Positions 1 through 7,069 of a stretch of 64,000 nt of DNA are shown in pieces (the stretch's first letter is position 1; every line of letters starts with the position of its first letter). The notes under the pieces were generated by a model. It made no database searches. It was not told where the DNA came from and saw only the letters and a list, made by a program, of their open reading frames with translations. A program made the translations under genes and the position numbers. Source of the DNA: Sphingomonas sp. DG1-23 (GTDB lineage Bacteria; Pseudomonadota; Alphaproteobacteria; Sphingomonadales; Sphingomonadaceae); NCBI RefSeq assembly GCF_030730875.1, contig NZ_JAVAMA010000002.1:62001-126000 (forward strand). The letters are read 5' to 3'.

Positions 1-690
1 GACGACGACAGCACCGATGCCCAGCGTGACTGCGGGCCAGGCGGCATCGCGAAGCTTCGGGAGGGAAGCCGCCTTGCCATTCGGCGCGCCGGACAACGCG
101 TCGCGAGGGAGCAGCCGCACGCCCGCCAATGCTGCGAGGGCGGCGACCGTCGCAGCTACGGCGACACCCTGCTCCCCAACCGCGGCGAGCGCCCAAGGTC
201 CGATCGGCACGCAGATAATCGCCGGGATTGCCGAAGCGAGCCCGTACAGACCCAGGGCCTCCGCCCGTCGTTCCTCCGGTGCCAATCGGGCGGCGAGGCC
301 ACAGGCAGCTACGAGCAGGATGCCGAGGCCGAGGCCCCTCATGGCACAACCGAGCAGCACCAGCGCGAGGGTGTCGGCAAAGGCCGCGCCGCACGGCAGC
401 GCCATCGCGATCAGCGCGAGGGCGAGAGTGGAGCGACGACCGCACCGCCGTATTACTCGAGGCGCGACAATCTCGCCCGCGATGGTTGCCGCCATGAGGA
501 TCCCGGTGGCGAGTCCCGCGGCGGAGTGCCCCGCGAGTGCGTCCGCATGCGCAGGAACGGCAGCGAGAAGCAGATAGAAGCTGCTCATCGAGGTGACCAT
601 GGTCGATGCCAGTGCCAGCATCGGCGCCGTAACGATTGGTTGGACGATCCCTGCATTCGGTGTTCCCGATATTGGTGCGATCGTAGCCAT
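1..690 (-). CDS. MFS transporter, N-terminal part (cut by window edge)
   Basis: Read on the minus strand, an open frame runs from an ATG at 690 off the left edge, giving the first 230 residues of a hydrophobic protein with about six or seven membrane helices. The loop after helix 2 has a basic stretch (RVIRRCGRRS) and helix 4-5 has the R-G-x-G-x-G pattern seen in major facilitator drug/sugar exporters. I chose the ATG at 690 because AAGGAG lies seven bases upstream; an ATG six bases earlier is too close to it. It is divergent from the MocR regulator and is the likely target of that regulator. Substrate unknown. The C-terminal half lies outside the window. Confidence 0.8.
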   Translation of the reverse strand, partial: MATIAPISGTPNAGIVQPIVTAPMLALASTMVTSMSSFYLLLAAVPAHADALAGHSAAGLATGILMAATIAGEIVAPRVIRRCGRRSTLALALIAMALPCGAAFADTLALVLLGCAMRGLGLGILLVAACGLAARLAPEERRAEALGLYGLASAIPAIICVPIGPWALAAVGEQGVAVAATVAALAALAGVRLLPRDALSGAPNGKAASLPKLRDAAWPAVTLGIGAVVV

Positions 691-728
691 CGGCATTCTC
701 CTTGATCGTGCTGAACCCGAGCTACTAT

Positions 729-763
729 GTTACTGGGTGACAAAACATGGCCAGTTACGGGGT
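729..763. promoter_or_regulatory. Direct-repeat operator candidate between MFS gene and MocR regulator
   Basis: GTTACTGGGT at 729-738 and GTTACGGGGT at 754-763 are a near-identical 10-base direct repeat, 25 bases start to start, in the short divergent spacer. MocR-type regulators such as GabR and PdxR are known to bind direct repeats, so this fits an autoregulatory and exporter-control site. A TATAAT hexamer at 763-768 touches the second half-site and could be the regulator's own -10 box. Confidence 0.55.
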
Positions 764-767
764 ATAA

Positions 768-2192
768 TTGTTGACCAGTTCGCTTTGCGACCTGCCGCTG
801 GCGATCGATCGCAATTCCAGTGAGACCCTCGGAGCGCAGTTGCGGCGGGGGCTTCTCGATGCGATCCGTCGAGGGGTGCTGAGGCCAGGGGTTTCGCTAC
901 CCTCGACCCGGGCGCTCGCAGCGCAGTTGCGTATATCGCGGCCCTTGATCGTCGAGGCTTATGGGCAGCTGGCTGCTGAAGGCTATCTCAAGCTGCGACA
1001 AGGGGCCCGCCCGGTCGTCGCGCCAGGCGTCACATCGGTGGAGCGGCGCGTGGAAGAAGCGGGACAAGTGGAAGCTGTCCGCTTCGACCTTCGGCCTGCC
1101 ATGCCGGATGTCGGTATGTTCCCGCGAAGGGACTGGCTCCGGGCCATCCGCGCGGTACTTGGCACGCTGCCCGCCGCTGAACTTGGCTATGGCGACCTAC
1201 GGGGCAGTCCCGTCCTTCGTGCGGCCTTGGCCGACTATCTGGGCCGGGTGCGCGGCGTTGTCGCTGATCCGGCTTCCATCTTCGTCACCAGCGGTTTCGC
1301 AGAGGGGCGAGCGCTCGTCTGCGCGGCCTTCCATGCGCGCGGTATCCGGCGGGTCGCGGTCGAGGATCCTGGCTACAGCGACTGGGTCGCCGTCGATAAG
1401 GCAGGCCTGCGCCGCGTCCCCGTGCAAGTCGACGAGAATGGTGTCGACGTGGATCGGTTAGTGAGCTTGGGCGCCGACGCAGCGTTTGTCACACCAGCCC
1501 ACCAATTCCCGGTCGGCGGAGTTCTCAGCGCGGCACGCAGGCAGAAGCTCATCGGCTGGCTACAGGAGGCCGACGCATTGGCCCTCGAGGACGATTATGA
1601 CGCCGAGTTCCGTTACGACCAGTCGCCCGTTGGCGCGCTTCAGGGGCTGGCTCGTGACAATGTTGTCTACGCGGGTACCGCGAGCAAGACCCTGGCGCCG
1701 GCATTAAGACTGGGTTGGCTCGTCGTGCCGCCGGCACTGGTGCCGACAATGACTGCCGAACTGCGGCGGTGGAGCGAGGGGCCGCCCCGTATCGATCAGG
1801 ACGCCTTGGCGGAATTGCTGCGCTCCGGCGCCTATGATCGGCAGCTCAGGAAAATGCGACGACATTACCGCGAGCGTCGCAACCAGCTGCTCGCCGCACT
1901 GTCTCGACTGGTCCCGGACCTATCGATCGAAGGGGCCGCCGCGGGCCTCCACGTCACGCTGCGGTTGCCCGATGCGATCGACGCTGCTGGCGAGGCCGGT
2001 ATCGTCGATTACCTTCGCACGCGCGGGATCGCGACCGAGGGGACGGGCCGATACAGCGCCTCTCACGGTGGCCCACGTCGTCTCTTCATCGGATACGGCC
2101 GCATAGCGGAAAGCGGGATCGAGCCCAGCATCGCCGTGCTGGCCCAAGCCGTTGAAGGAGCCCTGAACGCAGCCGGGCGAGGCGCGGCATGA
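768..2192 (+). CDS. MocR/PdxR-type regulator (GntR HTH fused to aminotransferase fold)
   Basis: A 474-residue protein with a GntR winged helix (about residues 15-85: L-P-S-T-R-A-L-A followed by recognition helix and wing) joined to a fold-type I aminotransferase domain. The PLP lysine is in T-A-S-K-T-L-A-P near residue 307, preceded by D-D-Y-D-A-E-F. Family members sense PLP or an amine and control a neighbouring gene, here probably the divergent MFS exporter. Start is uncertain: only TTG codons (768, 771) are available, and a TATAAT at 763-768 overlaps them, so either that box is not used or translation starts later. Its stop overlaps the start of a truncated HTH gene by four bases. Confidence 0.85.
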   Translation: MLTSSLCDLPLAIDRNSSETLGAQLRRGLLDAIRRGVLRPGVSLPSTRALAAQLRISRPLIVEAYGQLAAEGYLKLRQGARPVVAPGVTSVERRVEEAGQVEAVRFDLRPAMPDVGMFPRRDWLRAIRAVLGTLPAAELGYGDLRGSPVLRAALADYLGRVRGVVADPASIFVTSGFAEGRALVCAAFHARGIRRVAVEDPGYSDWVAVDKAGLRRVPVQVDENGVDVDRLVSLGADAAFVTPAHQFPVGGVLSAARRQKLIGWLQEADALALEDDYDAEFRYDQSPVGALQGLARDNVVYAGTASKTLAPALRLGWLVVPPALVPTMTAELRRWSEGPPRIDQDALAELLRSGAYDRQLRKMRRHYRERRNQLLAALSRLVPDLSIEGAAAGLHVTLRLPDAIDAAGEAGIVDYLRTRGIATEGTGRYSASHGGPRRLFIGYGRIAESGIEPSIAVLAQAVEGALNAAGRGAA

Positions 2193-2386
2193 CGCGGACC
2201 GAGCGTCTGCTCGCGATCCTGCAGGTACTGCGCGAGCGGCGGCGGCCGGTCACCGCGGCCCAGATCGCCGAAAGGACGCGACAGCGCCGGTTCGCGCAGC
2301 GTGGCGGAGGACATTTGCGAACGCGGCGGTCTGTCCCGCACACGGACGGTGCCGAATGCCTCCTGCGCAGCACGTGTCGCCAATGA
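2189..2386 (+). pseudogene. Remnant of YafY/WYL-type regulator (HTH only, frameshifted)
   Basis: The first 29 residues (T-E-R-L-L-A-I-L-Q-V-L then R-R-P-V-T-A-A-Q-I-A-E-R) match the opening of DeoR-like winged helices that precede WYL domains. The similarity then stops in this frame, and a neighbouring frame from about 2290 continues with a weakly recognition-helix-like stretch (S-R-S-V-A-E-D-I), suggesting a frameshift. No WYL domain follows, and the MarR gene ends at 2466. The ATGA overlap with the MocR gene suggests it was once translationally coupled. I call it a decayed regulator rather than a functional 65-residue protein. Confidence 0.5.
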
Positions 2387-2465
2387 CCAGACGCGGAGGG
2401 TGGCGATCGCGCCGATGGCGGTCAGGTTCGACCTGGAGGGGCCTGAGCCACGATCGGCACACAGC

Positions 2466-2927
2466 CTAGTCGGACATCGCCTTGGCAAGCCTGCGCATGA
2501 GCCGCGCCAGGTCGTCAAAATCCTTCCGCGTCCAGTCCTCGAACATCACAAGCGCCATCTCTTCACGCGCCGCATCCAGCGCGTCCGTTGCCTGCTTGCC
2601 CACCGGTGTAATGACGGCCTCGCGAACCCGCTTGTCGGTCGCACCTCCTCGTCGGGTCACCAGTCCGAGTTCCTCCAGCCTGGCAATCTGGCGGCTTACG
2701 GTGGTGTAGTCGCGACCGACCCGGCCCGCGAGATCGACCACGCCGATCGGGCCAAGCCGTTCGACCAGCACAAGCAACGGAAACAGAGCCCGTTCGAGGG
2801 AGAGCCCCGCCCTGGCGAGCAACTCGGCGTCGCGCTCGGGGAGGTTCATGACGCTCACGATGTCTATCAGTGATCGATGCAATTCCGGCAATATTGCCTT
2901 AATATGTGCATTTTGCACTTTTTCCAT
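2466..2927 (-). CDS. MarR-family transcriptional regulator
   Basis: Winged-helix repressor of 153 residues from the ATG at 2927. The core reads D-L-A-G-R-V-G-R-D-Y-T-T-V-S-R-Q-I-A-R-L with a wing that includes D-K-R-V-R-E, as in MarR proteins. It is divergent from the FAD monooxygenase, with a 53-base spacer containing a perfect palindrome, so it probably represses both genes and is released by a small aromatic or antibiotic ligand. An ATG at 2966 would add 13 residues but would put the operator inside the gene. A second smaller palindrome (GTGCA-N3-TGCAC, 2906-2918) lies in its first codons and could be an autoregulatory site. Confidence 0.88.
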   Translation of the reverse strand: MEKVQNAHIKAILPELHRSLIDIVSVMNLPERDAELLARAGLSLERALFPLLVLVERLGPIGVVDLAGRVGRDYTTVSRQIARLEELGLVTRRGGATDKRVREAVITPVGKQATDALDAAREEMALVMFEDWTRKDFDDLARLMRRLAKAMSD

Positions 2928-2951
2928 TGACACGTCTGGCTCCGTTGAAAT

Positions 2952-2968
2952 ATGTGTATTATACACAT
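2952..2968. promoter_or_regulatory. Perfect 17-bp palindrome, MarR operator candidate
   Basis: ATGTGTAT-T-ATACACAT is a perfect inverted repeat with one central base. It overlaps the probable -10 region of the monooxygenase promoter (-35 TTGACA at 2927-2932, -10 TATGTG at 2951-2956, 18-base spacer) and ends two bases before the GGAGC ribosome site, so a bound repressor would block the promoter. Confidence 0.72.
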
Positions 2969-2980
2969 TGGAGCGGTCAA

Positions 2981-4474
2981 ATGAAAGCGCAAAACGAGAT
3001 TGACGTGCTGATCTGCGGTGCCGGTGCCGCGGGATTGACGCTGGCTATCGATCTCGCCCGGCGCGGCATTTCCTTTCGGATCATCGAGAAGCTGGAGGAG
3101 CCGTTCGGAGGCTCGCGAGGCAAGGGATTGCAGCCGCGTACCCAGGAAGTGTTCGAGGATCTGGGGATCATCGACCGCATCATGGCCGCAGGCGGCGTCT
3201 ATCCGCCGATGCGAACGTATCGTGAAGACGGCAGCTATGCAGAAAATAGATTCGAGGCGCCCGAACCTTCGCCTGACGTGCCGTACTTCATTCCGCTGAT
3301 GATCCCCCAGTTCCTCACCGAAGCCGTGATGCGCGAGCGCCTTGCCGAGCTTGGGCATCGTGTCGAGTTCGGCACTGCACTCGTCGATTTCGAGCAGGGC
3401 GCGGGCGACGTCCGGGCGTGCGTCACCACGCCGCATGGCGAGGCATCGATCGATGCGCGGTTCCTCGTCGGCGCCGATGGCGGACGCAGCCTGGTCCGTG
3501 GCGCCCTCGGTGTGGACTTTCCGGGCAAGACCCTGGGGGCTCGCGCAATCGTGGCGGACGTCCGCTTGACCGGGCTAGATCGCGATGCGTGGCATCAGTT
3601 CAACGACGGCGACATGGAGCGGCTCGTCATGGTGTGCCCGCTGGCTGGAACCGATCTCTTCCAGGTACAGGCACCCATTCCGCTGACGGGTGCACCTGAT
3701 CTTTCCCCCGAAGGACTGGAGCGGTTGATCGCCGAACGCACCGGCAGGACCGATATCGCGGTGCACTCCGTGTCCTGGTCATCAGCCTATGCGATGAATG
3801 CCCGGCTGGCGGATCGCTACCGTGTCGGAAGAATATTCCTGGTGGGCGATGCGGCGCACATTCATCCGCCAACGGGCGGGCAGGGGCTGAACACCAGTGT
3901 TCAGGATGCCTATAATCTGGGCTGGAAGATCGCCTCGGTCTTGAAGGGCGCACCCGATACGCTGCTCGACACCTATGAGGAGGAGCGGCGACCGATCGCG
4001 GCCGATGTGCTGGGTCTCTCGACCAGGCTGCTCGAGCGCCAGCGTGAGCAAGGCGCCATGCAGCGCGGCCGCGACACGCATCAGCTCGATCTGAATTATC
4101 GGGAGTCGTCGCTTTCGCATGACGAAGGTCGGCGGCCGAACGGTCCAGCGGCCGGCGACCGCATGCCGGACGCGATTTTGGCTGGCGCGGCCGGACAGCC
4201 GCGGCGCCTGTTCGATGTGCTGACAGGCCCGCATTGGACTCTGCTGCTGTCGAACCCGGTCTATCGCCCGGTCGCGGTGTCCCGTGAGGGTTTGCGCGTC
4301 GTTACGGTCGGCGACGAGGCGGAGATGCGCGATCCGTCCCGCCAACTCGAACTGGCGGACGGCAATTGTATCCTCATTCGGCCCGACGGTTATGTCGCCG
4401 CGACCTTCGATGCGCCGAAGATCGACGATATAGACGGCTATCTGACGAGGGTTTTCCCCTCCGGTCATTCCTGA
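2981..4474 (+). CDS. FAD-dependent aromatic/antibiotic monooxygenase (PheA/TfdB/TetX-like class A flavoprotein)
   Basis: A 497-residue group A flavoprotein hydroxylase. The FAD dinucleotide motif G-A-G-A-A-G is at residues 13-18, the DG motif G-A-D-G-G-R-S near residue 164, and the GD motif with active-site prolines (G-D-A-A-H-I-H-P-P-T-G-G-Q-G-L-N) near 288-304. A thioredoxin-like C-terminal region (about 400-497) is typical of phenol or polyketide hydroxylases. It uses NAD(P)H and O2 to hydroxylate an aromatic substrate; which one cannot be read from sequence. ATG 2981 is preceded by GGAGC at a proper distance; longer upstream frames run through the operator. A broken MFS pump follows directly. 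Confidence 0.88.
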   Translation: MKAQNEIDVLICGAGAAGLTLAIDLARRGISFRIIEKLEEPFGGSRGKGLQPRTQEVFEDLGIIDRIMAAGGVYPPMRTYREDGSYAENRFEAPEPSPDVPYFIPLMIPQFLTEAVMRERLAELGHRVEFGTALVDFEQGAGDVRACVTTPHGEASIDARFLVGADGGRSLVRGALGVDFPGKTLGARAIVADVRLTGLDRDAWHQFNDGDMERLVMVCPLAGTDLFQVQAPIPLTGAPDLSPEGLERLIAERTGRTDIAVHSVSWSSAYAMNARLADRYRVGRIFLVGDAAHIHPPTGGQGLNTSVQDAYNLGWKIASVLKGAPDTLLDTYEEERRPIAADVLGLSTRLLERQREQGAMQRGRDTHQLDLNYRESSLSHDEGRRPNGPAAGDRMPDAILAGAAGQPRRLFDVLTGPHWTLLLSNPVYRPVAVSREGLRVVTVGDEAEMRDPSRQLELADGNCILIRPDGYVAATFDAPKIDDIDGYLTRVFPSGHS

Positions 4475-4519
4475 GGGCGTTGTGATGCCGCAGGCGCAGC
4501 CCGTCGCCGGAGGCGCGAG

Positions 4520-4780
4520 TTGCGTCTCCTTCTGCCACTATTCGCCTTCGTCGCGATCGATGCCACCGGAGCCGGAATCTTATTGCCCTGCTTCCGCTCT
4601 ATGCGCGCAGCTTTGGTGCCTCGCCGCTGTGATCGGCCTGTTGCTCGGGAGCGTCTCGCTTGCCAGTTCCTGTCCGCGCCCGTTCTCGGCATCGCCTCCG
4701 ACCGGCTGGGCCGCAAGGAGCGCCTGGCGAGTTTGCGTTTGTACGCCGGTGCCATTTCTCGGCGGCCATGGCTCGATGCC
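4520..4780 (+). pseudogene. Frameshifted TetA-like MFS efflux pump remnant
   Basis: Three reading frames have to be joined to rebuild the start of an MFS drug pump. Frame one gives L-P-L-F-A-F-V-A-I-D-A-T-G-A-G-I (from 4520). The next frame gives L-L-P-L-Y-A-R-S-F-G-A-S-P-L and stops, then V-I-G-L-L-L-G-S. The last gives Q-F-L-S-A-P-V-L-G-I-A-S-D-R-L-G-R-K. The final segment is the MFS loop 2-3 signature. After about 4780 no frame can be followed with confidence and about 120 bases remain before the next gene. It probably completed a MarR-monooxygenase-pump resistance cassette in an ancestor. Confidence 0.7.
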
Positions 4781-4902
4781 GGGGACTGTGCCGTCGCTCT
4801 CCGCAGTGTTCCCGTCTCCGAATCTCGCAGCATGGCAAACCACGCGTCGGCGCACGACCGTTGTCGGACTTCGCCGGACCGCTTCCGCCGGCCCCGGAAC
4901 GT

Positions 4903-5502
4903 TCAGCGCGGCTCCGTCGGACCGTCGGCGACGACGCCCGGCGAAGCGCCCCCCGCCGGCGTAGCGGTAGTCGAAACCGCACCTGCGACAAAAATGATCA
5001 TTGCGATCGCGACGAGCGCGGCATTCGTGAAGTAGATCGCCCAGGAGCAGATTTTAGAGACGGGCTTGTCGCCAAACAGGGGAAGTCTCACGGTCAGCGT
5101 CCGCACCGCGAGGAGGTTGCGACTGGAGAGCAAACGCCAGATCGTCAGTGCCGCTACCAGAACGACGAGGCACAAGGCGACCAGCCACCAGGCCGGCGCA
5201 TGCAGGATCATGACCAGCGCGATACCGCTTGCCAGGAAGCTGACGAACGTGGGCGCGACACCGACCTGGCTCGCCGCACCTTCCGTCGATCCGGCCAGGA
5301 TCCGGATGGCATTGGAGATCGCCTGCTTCGCCTCGACCGGCAGGCTCGCGTCCGCCGGGTCGCCGATCTCCGCCTTGACGATATTCTCGGCCTGTCGTTC
5401 GAAAAAGGCCGTGTCGTAAGGATTGAGTCGCTCGATGATGATCGCCAGCAACGGCGGAATGATCGCGAGGGCGAGGTCCTTCCAATCCATTTCAGACCAC
5501 AT
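4903..5502 (-). CDS. Hypothetical membrane protein (third gene of unassigned operon)
   Basis: 199 residues with an N-terminal hydrophobic segment (about 8-23), two closely spaced central helices (about 87-120) and a C-terminal helix (about 155-175), then a low-complexity Ala/Gly/Pro tail. I do not recognise the family. Its start overlaps the stop of the preceding gene (5492); an internal ATG at 5490 is an equally good start. Its position as last gene behind two soluble-looking partners suggests a membrane anchor or effector for them, but this is inference. Confidence 0.65.
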   Translation of the reverse strand: MWSEMDWKDLALAIIPPLLAIIIERLNPYDTAFFERQAENIVKAEIGDPADASLPVEAKQAISNAIRILAGSTEGAASQVGVAPTFVSFLASGIALVMILHAPAWWLVALCLVVLVAALTIWRLLSSRNLLAVRTLTVRLPLFGDKPVSKICSWAIYFTNAALVAIAMIIFVAGAVSTTATPAGGASPGVVADGPTEPR

Positions 5503-5920
5503 CCACCGTGTCGGTGAACGGCAGTGCGGAGGTGGCGATTGCCTTCCACAAACTGCCCATGTTGAGACCCACGCCTGCCGTGGTCAGCCGATACTCGACC
5601 ACCGTGATCTGCAGACGCTGATGCTGGCCCGCGGGACCGTGGACATCGAGCGCCTGTCCGGCGACGGCAGACGCGCTTCCCGTCAGGGAGGCGACTCCGA
5701 TCACGTCCTGCGACGGCGTGGCGCTGTTGTAGGAGAGGCCGCGCGGCGGATTCGGGTCGGGAAACATGCAGGTTGCGCGGACATCATAGGGTAGCGTCGT
5801 GCGGTTGCGGAAGGTCACCTTGTGTTGTCCGGCATTGCCGACGGTGAGGTTTGCAACCGCAGCGCCGCCTTGCTCGCATTGCGTGTCGATATCGAAACGC
5901 CCCAGTGAGATCCTGACCAT
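5492..5920 (-). CDS. Hypothetical protein, beta-rich (second gene of unassigned operon)
   Basis: 142 residues, no signal peptide or membrane segment. The alternating pattern (K-V-T-F-R-N-R-T, Y-D-V-R-A-T-C-M, L-Q-I-T-V-V-E-Y-R-L) suggests an immunoglobulin-like beta sandwich. I do not recognise a family. ATG 5920 follows an AGGGGG tract and sits 8 bases after the stop of the preceding gene; an ATG at 5944 in the same frame would overlap that gene. Transcribed with its two neighbours. Confidence 0.65.
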   Translation of the reverse strand: MVRISLGRFDIDTQCEQGGAAVANLTVGNAGQHKVTFRNRTTLPYDVRATCMFPDPNPPRGLSYNSATPSQDVIGVASLTGSASAVAGQALDVHGPAGQHQRLQITVVEYRLTTAGVGLNMGSLWKAIATSALPFTDTVDVV

Positions 5921-5927
5921 TTCCCCC

Positions 5928-6533
5928 TCACACCGCCATCGCAATCGGAGCCGTGTCCGGCCGCAGATAATGATCTAGCTCGTCCAGCATCGATGCCACA
6001 TCGAAGAGATTCATGGGTTTCGCCGACGTAGCCGCAATGAGCTCGGCGAGAGCGTAGCGAAGACCCGGCAGATGCCGCGGTTGCATCAGGATCCCGGTTG
6101 CGTCGTCCGGGAGATCCTCGATTTCTTCGGTGATATGGGTCCATAGAATGAGGACCGGGCTTTCCTCTCGGACGCGTATGCCTGCGTACTGCATACTGCG
6201 CACATGTTCGAATCGCGCGAAATCTGCGTCCGCAAATTCGGGGAAGGAAATGCCATTACCGATTGTGACGGACACGGGTTCGCCGGACCGACGGTCATAG
6301 ACGAGGATGCGCGATTTCTGCCGCTCGAAGGGTCGATGTTCGTTCACCTGTGTTCCGGCGACCCGGTGAAAACGCATCATATTCCGGGCATCGAAACGGC
6401 CCGGCCAGAAAAGTGTGAAGCCGGGTTCTGCCTGGCTCTCGCCGGCATGCACGAGGGCACGCAGCGTTGCACCAAGCTCCTCGATCAGGAGCCAGGTCCC
6501 GACTTCGGTATCGAAGCTTTGTAGCTCGGCCAT
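5928..6533 (-). CDS. Hypothetical protein, first gene of unassigned operon
   Basis: 201 residues from an ATG at 6533 preceded by GAGGACG. Soluble, mixed alpha/beta, with an acidic stretch (T-E-E-I-E-D-L-P-D-D). I do not recognise it. It leads a three-gene minus-strand operon whose other members are a beta-rich protein and a membrane protein. The same frame stays open further upstream to 6863, but the added sequence is Arg/Ala/Pro-rich and looks non-coding. Confidence 0.65.
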   Translation of the reverse strand: MAELQSFDTEVGTWLLIEELGATLRALVHAGESQAEPGFTLFWPGRFDARNMMRFHRVAGTQVNEHRPFERQKSRILVYDRRSGEPVSVTIGNGISFPEFADADFARFEHVRSMQYAGIRVREESPVLILWTHITEEIEDLPDDATGILMQPRHLPGLRYALAELIAATSAKPMNLFDVASMLDELDHYLRPDTAPIAMAV

Positions 6534-7069
6534 GATCGTCCTCGATTGCGGCACCGAAATGAAGCATCGCATCGAGGATGACAAGATGACCCCCTGATCC
6601 AGAAAGCCGGTCGCAAGGCCGGCAGCCCGGCACATCGGCGCCTTTGTCGAGGGTGGCTGCCGCAAAAGAATGGCGCGGGGCAGTGACGCACACTGTAGGG
6701 CGCTGCACCTGCCCGAGCAGGGTGTGGCGCCTGATCGCGGCCCCGCGGGCGCTCGCGCGGCGGCGTTTGCTGTGGCCTCTCCCGGTGGCGCGGGACCGGG
6801 CGGCGCGCCCTGCCAGGCCCGCCCGCGTGGCCCGGCAAGCCGGCTGACGCCCGGCTCCTCCACTGTCGTTCCGGGCCTGCATCACCCCGCCGCGCGAGCG
6901 CGACCGGCGAGGTCGTTGCCGAGGGGGTGAGGGTGCCGGGGGCTACGCACCGTTCATCCTGCCAAAGCGCACAATCGCCACCATGATATGTGCTCCAGGA
7001 AAGCCTGAGAGTGGTCGTTCGTTCGAGTGCTGCCGCGTTGAGCATGACGGGTTGGGAATCGTCAGTCGC
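6534..7069. other. Non-coding stretch, nothing recognised
   Basis: About 535 bases between two minus-strand operons. The open frames here are Arg/Pro/Ala-rich shadows of very GC-rich DNA and match nothing I know. It presumably carries the promoter of the 6533 operon and the terminator of the polysaccharide operon, but I could not point to a convincing hairpin or -35/-10 pair. Confidence 0.5.

Noticed and set aside
2301..2873. Plus-strand frame of 190 codons
   Set aside because: Mostly antisense to the MarR gene; only its first part may be a shifted continuation of the WYL-regulator remnant.
6534..7069. Possible transposase or integrase fragment
   Set aside because: Arg-rich frames look superficially transposase-like, but no catalytic triad, inverted ends or target duplication was seen.
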